A stretch of DNA of 64,000 nt from Caballeronia insecticola (GTDB lineage: Bacteria; Pseudomonadota; Gammaproteobacteria; Burkholderiales; Burkholderiaceae). Positions 50,237-58,148 of this stretch are shown one piece after another. Positions within the stretch are counted from its first letter, which is position 1; every line of letters starts with the position of its first letter. A program made the translations under genes and the position numbers. The DNA is taken from contig NC_021288.1 in assembly GCF_000402035.1 (NCBI RefSeq), positions 310,001-374,000 on the forward strand, read 5' to 3'. The notes beneath the pieces were generated by a model. It had not been told where the DNA came from and searched no databases. It worked only from the letters and a program-made list of their open reading frames with translations.

Positions 50237-51688
50237 TTAGTGCGAGGCCGTCACCGCCGCCTTCATGGTCGCGTAGATGTTCTTTTTCGCGCCGCTGTTG
50301 GTCAGGATGCCATACGCGCCGGTCGGATCATCGTACAGTTCGTACCACTGGAAGCCGATCACGTTATAAGTGCTCCTGGCCGCGTACAGCTCCGGAATGG
50401 TCTTCGAGATATAGGCCTGTGCCTGGGCGGTCGAGAAATCGAAATTCACGCCGATCTCGGTGAACATGATCGGAAGATTGTATGCGTCGTGCAGGATCTT
50501 CAGCACGTTGTAGTTCGTGCCGTCCCGGCCCCACGTGTTTTCCGGGTCGAGGCCATCGGAATACCAGTGCAACTGGATGATGTCGGTCTTCACCTTCGGG
50601 TGGCCCGTCGTGCCGTCCGGCTGCGCGCCGGTCAGCATGCCCTTGTACCAGCCGAGATAGAGGAAGCCCGCCGAGGCCGTCGCGATGACCTTCGTCTGGC
50701 CTGTCGTATCGACGGAGCGCCAGCCATCGTAAGAGCCGCGCAGTGCGCCGCGCCAGATGGGCCACGTGCTGTTGTCGTAGTCGGAGATGTTCACGCCGTC
50801 GTTCGCAATCGGCCGGTTGTGACTGTCGAGATCGTATTCGTTGCCGAACTCCACCACCGGCACGCCCTTGAGCTTGGTGGCGGCGTACGCGGCCATGTTG
50901 TAGGCATACGTGTAGGCGCTCGACTCGGTCGGCGTTTTGCCGTTCAGCGTCGGGTCGTCCCACGGGTAGGCGTCGATCAGCGGCATGACCTTTACGGAGG
51001 AGCCGAGGCCGGGAATGACCTTGTCCGCGAGCATGTCGATCTGGTCGTAGCCGTGCACGTCCTGACGGAAGCCGGTGAGGCCCAGATCGACCATCGTTGC
51101 GGCTTGCGTGCTCAGCGGAGTCGACGAATAGACGCCGCCATAGGCATAGTGCCCGTTGACGCCGAAGAACGGCATGCCGTTCGCCGCATTCGATGCTCCC
51201 GCCGCACCGGTCGATGAAGCCGCGACAGGCGGCGCGGCAGGCGAAGCACCCGAAGCACCCGAAGCACCCGAAGCACCCGAAGGCGCGGACGTGGATGTCG
51301 CCGGACGCGGATCAGCGGAGACGGCCCACGCGTTGTTTTGCCAGACCCACCACAGCTTGTTCACGTTTTGCTGATAGATCTTGCCTGCATACCAGAGCAG
51401 CAACGTGACGTCCTGCGTGAATGCGGCCTTCTGATTCGCGCGATACACCACGCCGTTCTTGACGGTCCACACTGCGCCCGAAGAATCGCTGATCGAGCTT
51501 GCGGGAGGAATGGCCGTGCCGCTTACCGAGGCCGGATGCCGGGCGATATCGACGACCGCGACGGGATCATCCACGGTAGCGCTGTTAGCGACGCTCGCGG
51601 GCGTGCCGTCGCTGCTACCGCCGCCGCACGCGGACAAAATTAGTGCACCTAATGAAAAGGTGTACGCAACCAGACGTGGTTTGTTCAT
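50237..51688 (-). CDS. Glycoside-hydrolase-like lipoprotein (clan A TIM barrel)
   Basis: This 483-residue protein has a lipoprotein signal with lipobox LSAC (Cys21), then a Trp-rich beta domain (LLLWYAGKIYQQNVNKLWWVWQNNAW, about residues 95-120), a Ser/Ala/Gly linker and a catalytic barrel. The probable acid/base Glu is in VVEFGNEYD and the nucleophile Glu is in MFTEIGVN, as in clan GH-A enzymes. It may act on a surface or environmental polysaccharide, including the cell's own matrix. The family could not be assigned exactly. It ends at a strong terminator. Confidence 0.75.
   Translation of the reverse strand: MNKPRLVAYTFSLGALILSACGGGSSDGTPASVANSATVDDPVAVVDIARHPASVSGTAIPPASSISDSSGAVWTVKNGVVYRANQKAAFTQDVTLLLWYAGKIYQQNVNKLWWVWQNNAWAVSADPRPATSTSAPSGASGASGASGASPAAPPVAASSTGAAGASNAANGMPFFGVNGHYAYGGVYSSTPLSTQAATMVDLGLTGFRQDVHGYDQIDMLADKVIPGLGSSVKVMPLIDAYPWDDPTLNGKTPTESSAYTYAYNMAAYAATKLKGVPVVEFGNEYDLDSHNRPIANDGVNISDYDNSTWPIWRGALRGSYDGWRSVDTTGQTKVIATASAGFLYLGWYKGMLTGAQPDGTTGHPKVKTDIIQLHWYSDGLDPENTWGRDGTNYNVLKILHDAYNLPIMFTEIGVNFDFSTAQAQAYISKTIPELYAARSTYNVIGFQWYELYDDPTGAYGILTNSGAKKNIYATMKAAVTASH
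51242..51277. repeat. Four tandem 9-bp repeats in glycosidase linker
   Basis: CGAAGCACC occurs four times in a row and encodes Gly-Ala-Ser units in the linker of the lipoprotein. As the unit is a multiple of three, copy-number change would only change linker length. Confidence 0.85.
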
Positions 51689-52248
51689 TTCAAGTTGGAG
51701 TCGTAGGTTGTCGATTAGATTGCCGCATATAAAGCTTTACCGAACGCTGCTTGAGCGAGTGGTACGGCTTGATACGGCAACTCGAGAAGAACGATCGCAT
51801 CCGCGCGTTTGGCCTGCCGCGTACGGAGCTAGGTCGGCTTGGATCGCGAACGAATGTTACACATGTGAAATAAGTTGCGTATGGCAGAGGTCGTAACTTG
51901 TTGTAACTGGCTTAAGGCGTGGCGTAATAGTTACTCGCGATTGGTATTAACTGAAAGCCATTTGTACATTGGTCATATATTAATACTTATAAGGCTCTCA
52001 TTTCTCTCAGGAAATCACGAGCCGGATCAGCGCGGCATTAATCGGACGATAATCAACGCGAAATTAATCGCGTGCTGTCCGACTGCGAATAAAAACGCAC
52101 AAGCGATAACCAGTCTTTGCACGCCATAACATGCGATATTCCATCGCGCGTATCCGATCAAAAAGCCGCGCGCAATTGGGGTTCAGGCCGCTTGTGCGCG
52201 TGATTCTATTGGCGAACACTGCACTTCATTCCAGTCAGCCAGATATCC
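51689..52248. other. AT-richer intergenic region without a supported gene
   Basis: This stretch between two divergent genes has clearly lower GC than its surroundings, especially 51850-52130, and no convincing coding frame. It includes TTACACATGTGAAA (near 51854), two GTAAC repeats 10 bp apart (near 51894-51908) and two ATTAATCG copies 29 bp apart. These may be regulator sites or leftover foreign DNA. I see no clear terminator or RNA gene. Confidence 0.4.
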
Positions 52249-52264
52249 GTCCGATATATCGGAC
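52249..52264. promoter_or_regulatory. Perfect 16-bp palindrome upstream of the amino-acid-type ABC operon
   Basis: GTCCGATATATCGGAC is a perfect palindrome, 91 bp before the binding-protein start. It is a strong operator candidate. The IclR product (55454) or the GntR product (56542) could bind, but neither gene has the same sequence upstream. Confidence 0.55.
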
Positions 52265-52314
52265 AAACAAGGGCTAGGCAGTTCGCACATACGGTTCGCC
52301 AAGTGATCAGGTCT

Positions 52315-52326
52315 GGAACCGGTTCC
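52315..52326. promoter_or_regulatory. Perfect 12-bp palindrome GGAACCGGTTCC
   Basis: This palindrome is 29 bp before ATG 52356, between the 16-bp palindrome and the gene. GGAAC half sites are seen in some IclR-family operators, which fits the IclR gene in this operon. Confidence 0.5.
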
Positions 52327-52355
52327 TCATTCCACTTCTCAATCAGGATCTGCAC

Positions 52356-53195
52356 ATGAAATTCGCGAATCTGAGCGCCAGAACGGCCTGCATGTTTGTC
52401 GTCGCCGGTGCGATGGCGTTGTCCGCCTGCACGAAAGTCGCCACGCCGAACGAAGCGGGCGCGACGGCCGCGCCTTCGACGCTTCAGGCCGTCTTGCAAC
52501 GCGGCACCTTGCGCGTCGGTGACTGCCTGACCTTCGCGCCGTTCGGCTTCTACGACAAGAACGGTCAGCCCGACGGCTACGACGTCGATCTCGCCAAGGA
52601 ACTCGCCAAGCAGATGGGCGTCAAGCTCGAAGTGGTGAACACGACGAGCGCGAACCGGATTCCGAACCTGCAAACCAGCAAGGTCGATGTCGTGTTCTGC
52701 AACTTCACGCGCAATCTGGAACGCGCGAAGGTCATCGAATTCACGACGCCGTATGTCGTCGCGAGTGAGGCGCTGCTGGTCAAGAAGAGCAGCGGGATTC
52801 AATCGGTCAAGGACATGGGCAACCGGACCATCGCGACCGTGAAGGGTTCGACCAACGGCGACGAAGTCCGCTCGCTGAACATCCCGATCAAGATTCAGGA
52901 ATACGACAGCTCGCAGGCTGCGATTCTGGCGGTCAAGCAAGGCCAGGCCGACGCGATGATCGAGGACAACAACTTCCTCGCGTATCAGGCGAAGCTCGAT
53001 CCCGAACTGACCGTCACGAACGAGGCGCTCGTGCCGCTCGAATACAACGGCTTCGGCGTGAAGGCCGGCGATCAGGCGTGGCTCAATTACCTGAATCTGT
53101 TCCTGTTCAACATCAACGCATCGAAGCTCAACGCACAGCTCTACAACAAGTGGTTCGGCACCGATCCGCACTATCCGCTCAATCCGCAGTTCTGA
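52356..53195 (+). CDS. Polar amino acid-type ABC transporter, substrate-binding lipoprotein
   Basis: This 279-residue protein has a lipoprotein signal (LSAC, Cys25) and the family 3 solute-binding domain: GTLRVGDCLTFAPFGFYDKNGQPDGYDVDLAKELAKQMG, SKVDVVFCNFTRNLERAK, and IEDNNFLAYQ. AGGA precedes ATG 52356. PAAT transporters carry amino acids or opines, but this one heads a locus otherwise devoted to sugar acids. The ligand could be an amino sugar acid or a true amino acid. The region upstream holds two perfect palindromes. Confidence 0.88.
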   Translation: MKFANLSARTACMFVVAGAMALSACTKVATPNEAGATAAPSTLQAVLQRGTLRVGDCLTFAPFGFYDKNGQPDGYDVDLAKELAKQMGVKLEVVNTTSANRIPNLQTSKVDVVFCNFTRNLERAKVIEFTTPYVVASEALLVKKSSGIQSVKDMGNRTIATVKGSTNGDEVRSLNIPIKIQEYDSSQAAILAVKQGQADAMIEDNNFLAYQAKLDPELTVTNEALVPLEYNGFGVKAGDQAWLNYLNLFLFNINASKLNAQLYNKWFGTDPHYPLNPQF

Positions 53196-53258
53196 GCGCG
53201 GTTTTGAGAACGGCGCGATGTCGATATCGCAAGAGAACGGAATGTTGCGGAGGCTGAG

Positions 53259-53975
53259 ATGAATTATGAGTGGCTGACACTCTGGGGCTATGTCCCGGAG
53301 TTCCTGAAAGCCGGCTGGCTGACCTTGCAGGTGACGCTTCTCGCGTTCGTGCTGGCGTTGCTGCTCGGTCTGCTCGCGGCGCTGGCCAGCCTGTCGCCGC
53401 TTGCGGTGGTGCGGTTCATCGCACGCGCTTATGTCGAAATCATCCGCAATACGCCGGTTCTCCTGCAGATTTTCATCGTGTTCTTCGGCTTGCCGTCGGC
53501 GGGAATTTCGCTCGATGCCTATTGGGCAGGTGTGATCGCGCTGGGTCTCAATGTCGGCGCTTATCTTTCGGAAGTGTTTCGCGCGGGCATTCAGTCGGTG
53601 CCGCGCGGACAGCTCGAAGCCGCGGGCATTCTCGGCCTCGAGCGCGGACAGATCTTCACCGAGATCGTTTTGCCGCAGGCGGCGCGCGCGGTCTATCCGG
53701 CGATCGTCAATTACCTGATTCAGCTTTTGCTCGGCACCTCGTTGCTGTCAGCCATCGCGTTGCCCGAGTTGACCGGTACCGCGACCGTCATCAATGCGCG
53801 CACGTTGCTTTATGTGCAGACGTTCACGGTCGTGCTCGTGGTGTATCTGGTGCTGAGCAATGTGCTGTCGTGGCTTGCAGGCCAGCTTGGCGCGCGGATG
53901 TTCCATCCGCCTCTGGTGCTCCGGCCGCGCGCGCGTTTCGGCGGGTTCACGTTGCGCCGCGCGAATCGCGCCTGA
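53259..53975 (+). CDS. Polar amino acid-type ABC transporter permease 1
   Basis: This 238-residue membrane protein of the HisM/GlnP family has about five helices and the EAA cytoplasmic loop QLEAAGILGLERGQIFTEIVLPQAARAVYP. YVEIIRNTPVLLQIFIVFFGLP is the conserved second-helix segment. GGAGG precedes ATG 53259. It ends with a basic tail (RPRARFGGFTLRRANRA) longer than usual. Confidence 0.9.
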   Translation: MNYEWLTLWGYVPEFLKAGWLTLQVTLLAFVLALLLGLLAALASLSPLAVVRFIARAYVEIIRNTPVLLQIFIVFFGLPSAGISLDAYWAGVIALGLNVGAYLSEVFRAGIQSVPRGQLEAAGILGLERGQIFTEIVLPQAARAVYPAIVNYLIQLLLGTSLLSAIALPELTGTATVINARTLLYVQTFTVVLVVYLVLSNVLSWLAGQLGARMFHPPLVLRPRARFGGFTLRRANRA

Positions 53976-53996
53976 TTCCCGAACCGGAGCCGGATC

Positions 53997-54641
53997 ATGT
54001 CAATCGAATTGCTTAAAACGAGTCTGTCGATTCTGCTGCAAGGGCTCGTCACGACGCTGCTGCTGTCGCTCGCGGCCATTATCGGCAGCACGTTGATCGG
54101 TCTGCTTGCGGCCGTGTTGCGAACGTTCGGACCGTGGGGCACGGACCGCATCGCGAAGCTCTATACCGAGCTCTTTCGCGGCACGCCCGTTCTGATCACG
54201 CTCATGTTCATCTACTTCGGCGTGTCTTACTTCGGCTATGCGATCGATGTATTCGCGGCCGGCGTCATCGGCTTGAGTGTCTATCAGGGCGCCTATATCG
54301 CCGAAGTGTTTCGCTCCGGTATCGAGGCCGTGCCTAAGGGACAGTGGGAAGTCTCGCAGATTCTCGGGATGTCGCGCACGCAGACCTTCGCGTCCGTCGT
54401 GCTGCCTCAGACCGGCCGGATCGTGCTGCCGCCGCTCGTCGGGCAGTATCTGTCGCTCATCAAGGACACGTCGATTGTCAGCATGATCGGCATGTCGGAG
54501 TTGATGCACGGCGGCCAGGCGATTGTCGATCGCGTGGGCAAGCCCGTCGAGATTTATGGCCTCGTCGCCCTTATCTACTTTGTCGTGTGCTTCCCGCTTT
54601 CGCAATGGGTGCGCCACCATGACCGCAGGAGATTGTCGTGA
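53997..54641 (+). CDS. Polar amino acid-type ABC transporter permease 2
   Basis: This 214-residue HisQ/GlnP-type permease has [22 protein letters not shown] and the EAA loop [31 protein letters not shown]. It pairs with permease 1. Its stop overlaps the ATPase start (GTGA at 54638-54641). GGAG precedes ATG 53997. Confidence 0.9.
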   Translation: MSIELLKTSLSILLQGLVTTLLLSLAAIIGSTLIGLLAAVLRTFGPWGTDRIAKLYTELFRGTPVLITLMFIYFGVSYFGYAIDVFAAGVIGLSVYQGAYIAEVFRSGIEAVPKGQWEVSQILGMSRTQTFASVVLPQTGRIVLPPLVGQYLSLIKDTSIVSMIGMSELMHGGQAIVDRVGKPVEIYGLVALIYFVVCFPLSQWVRHHDRRRLS

Positions 54642-55390
54642 GCAATCAAAGCCAGACCAAGCCCATCATTTCGCTTTCGGGCGTCAGCAAGGCATTCGGC
54701 GCGACGCGCGTGCTCAATGAGATCAATCTCGAAGTGCGCCCGGGCGAAGTGCTCGTGCTCATCGGCGCATCGGGTTCGGGCAAGAGCACGGTGCTGCGCA
54801 TCATGGCGGGACTGGAGACCACGGATGCCGGCGAAGTATGGGTCAATGAAGTGCCGCTCCACGACCCGAAGCGCGCGCGAGAGATTCGCGGTCACGTCGG
54901 CATGGTGTTCCAGCAGTTCAACCTGTTTCCGCACAAGACCGCGCTCGGCAACGTCACGCTCGCGCTGATCAAGGCGCGCCGGATGAGCCCGGCCGATGCA
55001 CGCAAGCGCGCGATGGAAGCGCTCGATCGCGTCGGCCTCGCGGACCGGGCGGAACATTATCCGAGCCAGTTGTCCGGCGGACAGCAGCAACGCGTCGCGA
55101 TTGCGCGGGCGCTCGCCGTCGAACCGGGCATCATGTTCTTCGATGAAGCGACGTCCGCGCTCGATCCCGAACTCGTCGGCGAAGTCACCGAAGTGATGCG
55201 CGGACTCGCACGCGACGGCATGACGATGGTCGTCGTCACACATGAAATGGGCTTCGCGCGCAAGACTGCGGATCGCGTTGTCTTCATGGACAAGGGTGTG
55301 ATCGCGGAGCAGGGCGACCCGGAGCAGATCTTCGTCGATCCCGCGAACGAACGCACGCGGCAGTTCCTGCATCGCGTGCTCGATCATTGA
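54638..55390 (+). CDS. Polar amino acid-type ABC transporter ATP-binding protein
   Basis: This 250-residue ATPase of the HisP/GlnQ family has Walker [11 protein letters not shown]-loop [20 protein letters not shown], signature [15 protein letters not shown], Walker [16 protein letters not shown] and an H-loop in [12 protein letters not shown]. The GTG start overlaps the permease stop and has AGGAG upstream. It completes the importer encoded from 52356. Confidence 0.93.
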   Translation: MSNQSQTKPIISLSGVSKAFGATRVLNEINLEVRPGEVLVLIGASGSGKSTVLRIMAGLETTDAGEVWVNEVPLHDPKRAREIRGHVGMVFQQFNLFPHKTALGNVTLALIKARRMSPADARKRAMEALDRVGLADRAEHYPSQLSGGQQQRVAIARALAVEPGIMFFDEATSALDPELVGEVTEVMRGLARDGMTMVVVTHEMGFARKTADRVVFMDKGVIAEQGDPEQIFVDPANERTRQFLHRVLDH

Positions 55391-55453
55391 TGCACGCGAG
55401 GCGGATTACGCGCTCGCGTTTCATCGAACGGATGCTTCTCACGGAGTCAATGC

Positions 55454-56203
55454 ATGGCAGTTACAGAATCGTCGCGAGCCAGGGGAGTGGACCGGGTCAT
55501 TGCCATGTTCAGGCAATTGCACCTTGCCCAGCGCCCGATGACGATGCGCGAATTGATCGAAGCGACCGGCGCGCCGCGTTCGAGCATCTACGAACTGGTC
55601 GCGATTCTCGCGGAAGTCGGCTGGCTCGAAACCGCCGCCGATGGCAGCGTGTTCTTCGGACGCGAGATGCACTACTACGGCTCCGACTACGCGACGCATA
55701 ACGACCTGATCAGCCGCGCGCACCAGTCGATTCTCGCGCTCGTGCGCAAGTACGACGAGACCACGCAGTTGTGCATGCTCGAAGGGAACAAGTACACCGT
55801 GGTGCTTTCGGAGAACAGCGCGCGTCCCTTCAACATCAGTTCCGACATCGGCGTGCGGGTGCCGATTCCCTGGACCGCAACGGGACGCCTGCTGCTTGCG
55901 CACATGAGCGCCGACGAAATCGGCGCGTTGATTCCGCGCGACGACTTCATTCTCGATAACGGCGTGCATATCGACTTCGAGGAATTCATGCGCGATGTAC
56001 GCCTCGCGAAGGACCGCGGTTATTGCTGCACCGAGGGACTGTCGAATGCATTCCGGCTGTGCATGGCAGCGCCTGTTCGCGATCGCGCGGGAATGCCGAT
56101 CGCCGCGCTGTGCTTCATGACGGGCCGCGACACGAGCCCGGACCGGCGGCAGGCGATGCTCGACGACCTTCTGCAGTCGGCGAAGGCGCTGTCGCACGCA
56201 TAG
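55454..56203 (+). CDS. IclR family transcriptional regulator
   Basis: This 249-residue regulator has an N-terminal winged helix (MTMRELIEATGAPRSSIYELVAILAEVGWLE, about residues 30-60) and an IclR effector domain (WTATGRLLLAHMSADEIG, then CCTEGLSNAFRLCMAAPVRDRAGMPIAALCFM). GGAG precedes ATG 55454. It is 63 bp after the ATPase gene, likely cotranscribed, and a candidate binder of the palindromes before 52356. Confidence 0.88.
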   Translation: MAVTESSRARGVDRVIAMFRQLHLAQRPMTMRELIEATGAPRSSIYELVAILAEVGWLETAADGSVFFGREMHYYGSDYATHNDLISRAHQSILALVRKYDETTQLCMLEGNKYTVVLSENSARPFNISSDIGVRVPIPWTATGRLLLAHMSADEIGALIPRDDFILDNGVHIDFEEFMRDVRLAKDRGYCCTEGLSNAFRLCMAAPVRDRAGMPIAALCFMTGRDTSPDRRQAMLDDLLQSAKALSHA

Positions 56204-56225
56204 CGTTCACGGGCATCGTTCCACA

Positions 56226-56414
56226 ATGAAAACGCACAGCGCGGCCGACGACGCCGAAGACAGACACCAGTCGCAGCTTCGGCGCATCGCTCAGCTCGAA
56301 GAGGAAAACGCGGCGCTCAAGGAAGTGAACGCGATCTTGCGCAAGGCCGTCGCTTACTACACGCCTGTTTGCGCCCCGCTGTTCGAGTCGGACTCGACGT
56401 CTTCACTCGACTAA
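56226..56414 (+). CDS. Small coiled-coil protein resembling an IS3 OrfA leucine zipper
   Basis: This 62-residue frame is 22 bp after the IclR gene. LRRIAQLEEENAALKEVNAILRKA forms a leucine/isoleucine heptad coil very like the C-terminal zipper of IS3-family OrfA proteins (LxxENxxLxxxNEILKKA). There is no HTH in front and no OrfB or inverted repeat nearby. It may be a domesticated remnant, a small regulator by dimerisation, or a non-expressed frame. No strong ribosome binding site is seen. Confidence 0.4.
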   Translation: MKTHSAADDAEDRHQSQLRRIAQLEEENAALKEVNAILRKAVAYYTPVCAPLFESDSTSSLD

Positions 56415-56509
56415 CGCCTTCCGCCGCATCTCCGCACCAATCCCCTGAAAAAATTGTCATCGGGTCAACCCTGATTGTTCCGATGCTCTCCGCTCTGCTA
56501 CCTTCAACA

Positions 56510-56521
56510 TCATACGTATGA
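56510..56521. promoter_or_regulatory. GntR operator candidate TCATACGTATGA
   Basis: This perfect 12-bp palindrome is 21 bp before the GntR start. Its 11-base part ATCATACGTAT (56509-56519) recurs in reverse orientation at 61820-61830 before the UxaA-type gene, suggesting a shared regulator, most simply the GntR protein itself. Confidence 0.6.
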
Positions 56522-56541
56522 CCTAGAAGGAGTCACCAGTC

Positions 56542-57261
56542 ATGCCGACCTTGCACCGGCAAGTGCTGAACCAGATGGGCGAGCAGATCTGCGGGGGCAA
56601 ATTCGCGCCGGGCGACATATTGCCCGCCGAAGATGAACTCGCCGAACTGATGCAGGTGAGCCGCATCACGATCCGCGAAACCATGAAGTCGCTGTCCGCC
56701 AAGGGCATGCTTCAGGTCCGCCGCCGTCACGGCACGATCGTGCTGCCGCGCTCCAGCTGGCAATTGTTCGATCCCGACGTGATCACGTGGCGTGCGCGCG
56801 CCGGCTCGGTCGATGCCGAACTCATCCGCGACCTGATGGAATTGCGCACGATCATCGAGCCCAATGCGGCAAAGCTTGCGGCGAAGCGCGCAACGCCCGA
56901 GGACCGTGCCGCGGTGCGGCGCGCGTTCAAGGCGATGGAGCGCGCGGTCGCGGGGCAGGGCGAATATGTGCCCGCGGATCTCGCGTTTCACGGCGCGATC
57001 TTAACGGCCTGCCATAACCAGTTCGTTCAGCAGATGCAGAACGCGCTCTCCGCGATCCTGCGCACGAGTTTCGAGCTGAGCTCGGAAATCGAGGGCGGTC
57101 CGGCGCGCTCGCTGCCGATGCACGAAGCACTGTGTATCGCCATCGAGAAGGGCGATGCGTCGGCGGCCGAGCAGGCCGTGCTCACGCTGATCGAACGCGC
57201 GGAAAAGGACTTCGACGACCGCGCCGCGTTGCAACGCACCGCAAACGACACGCCTTCGTAG
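56542..57261 (+). CDS. GntR/FadR (FCD) family transcriptional regulator
   Basis: This 239-residue regulator has a winged HTH (GDILPAEDELAELMQVSRITIRETMKSLSAKGMLQVRRRHGTIVLP) and an all-helical FCD domain with the metal/acid-binding Asp and His pattern (DLMELRTIIEP, DLAFHGAILTACHN). WQLFDPDVITW after the wing is typical of sugar-acid regulators such as DgoR and ExuR. AAGGAG precedes ATG 56542. It presumably represses the downstream sugar-acid genes until a sugar acid or keto-deoxy acid binds. Confidence 0.88.
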   Translation: MPTLHRQVLNQMGEQICGGKFAPGDILPAEDELAELMQVSRITIRETMKSLSAKGMLQVRRRHGTIVLPRSSWQLFDPDVITWRARAGSVDAELIRDLMELRTIIEPNAAKLAAKRATPEDRAAVRRAFKAMERAVAGQGEYVPADLAFHGAILTACHNQFVQQMQNALSAILRTSFELSSEIEGGPARSLPMHEALCIAIEKGDASAAEQAVLTLIERAEKDFDDRAALQRTANDTPS

Positions 57262-57367
57262 CAACGCATCACCGCTTCACACCCATCGCGCCGCAGCCTG
57301 CGAAACAGGCTGCGGGGGACGCGCTCGCGTCCGCGTTCTTGAATGCATCTGACCCAGGGAAACACGC

Positions 57368-58135
57368 ATGAACCCGTTGTTCGATCTCAGTGGCCGCACG
57401 GCGCTCGTAACAGGCTCGGCGCGCGGCATCGGTTACGCGCTCGTGGAAGGACTCGCGGCGGCGGGCGCGCGCGTCATCATCAACGGCACGAAGGCCGATA
57501 CCGTCGATGACGCGGTGAGCCGTCTGCGAACGCAAGGCTTCGATGCACTCGGCCGCGCGTTCGACGTGACCGACGAGGTGTCCGTCGCCGCCGCGTTCTC
57601 GGCATGGGACGCGGAGGGCATCGCGGTGGACATCGTCGTGAACAATGCGGGCATCCAGTTCCGCAAGCCGATGATCGAACTCGCGCTCGCCGACTGGCAA
57701 CGCGTGATCGATACCAATCTCACGAGCGCGTTCATCGTCGCGAAGGAAGCGGCGCGGCGCATGATCGAGCGTAAGCGCGGCGGCAAGATCATCAACATCG
57801 GTTCGCTGACGAGCGAAGGCGCGCGCGCCACGGTCGCGCCTTACACGGCCGCGAAGGGCGGCATCAAGATGCTCACGCGTGCAATGAGCGCCGAATGGGC
57901 GTCCTTCGACATTCAGGCGAACGCTATCGGCCCCGGCTACATCCTGACCGACATGAATCAGGCACTCGTCGATAACGCGAACTTCGATGCGTGGGTGAAG
58001 AGCAGCAATCCGTCGCAACGCTGGGGCAAACCGGAAGAACTGGTCGGCACGGCGGTGTATCTCGCATCGTCCGCATCGAGTTATGTGAACGGACAAATCA
58101 TCTACGTCGATGGCGGCTGGCTCGCCGTGCTTTGA
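57368..58135 (+). CDS. Gluconate 5-dehydrogenase-like SDR (IdnO type)
   Basis: This 255-residue SDR begins NPLFDLSGRTALVTGSARGIG and has NNAGIQFRKPM, the catalytic Ser (NIGSLTSEG) and YTAAKGG, then WGKPEELVGTAVYLASSASSYVNGQIIYVDGG. These are the GNO/IdnO family marks. It would interconvert 5-keto-gluconate (or another keto sugar acid) and the aldonate using NADP(H). AGGGA precedes ATG 57368. Confidence 0.85.
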   Translation: MNPLFDLSGRTALVTGSARGIGYALVEGLAAAGARVIINGTKADTVDDAVSRLRTQGFDALGRAFDVTDEVSVAAAFSAWDAEGIAVDIVVNNAGIQFRKPMIELALADWQRVIDTNLTSAFIVAKEAARRMIERKRGGKIINIGSLTSEGARATVAPYTAAKGGIKMLTRAMSAEWASFDIQANAIGPGYILTDMNQALVDNANFDAWVKSSNPSQRWGKPEELVGTAVYLASSASSYVNGQIIYVDGGWLAVL

Positions 58136-58148
58136 CATCGGAGACAAC

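Noticed and set aside
51242..51277. Short tandem repeats considered as a CRISPR array
   Set aside because: The units are 9 bp, contiguous without spacers, and lie in frame within a coding linker.
51875..52129. An 84-codon plus-strand frame in the AT-rich gap
   Set aside because: No ribosome binding site, no recognisable domain and the composition follows the local AT bias.
56226..56414. Complete IS3-family insertion sequence
   Set aside because: There is no OrfB DDE transposase, no terminal inverted repeats and no target duplication around the zipper-like frame.
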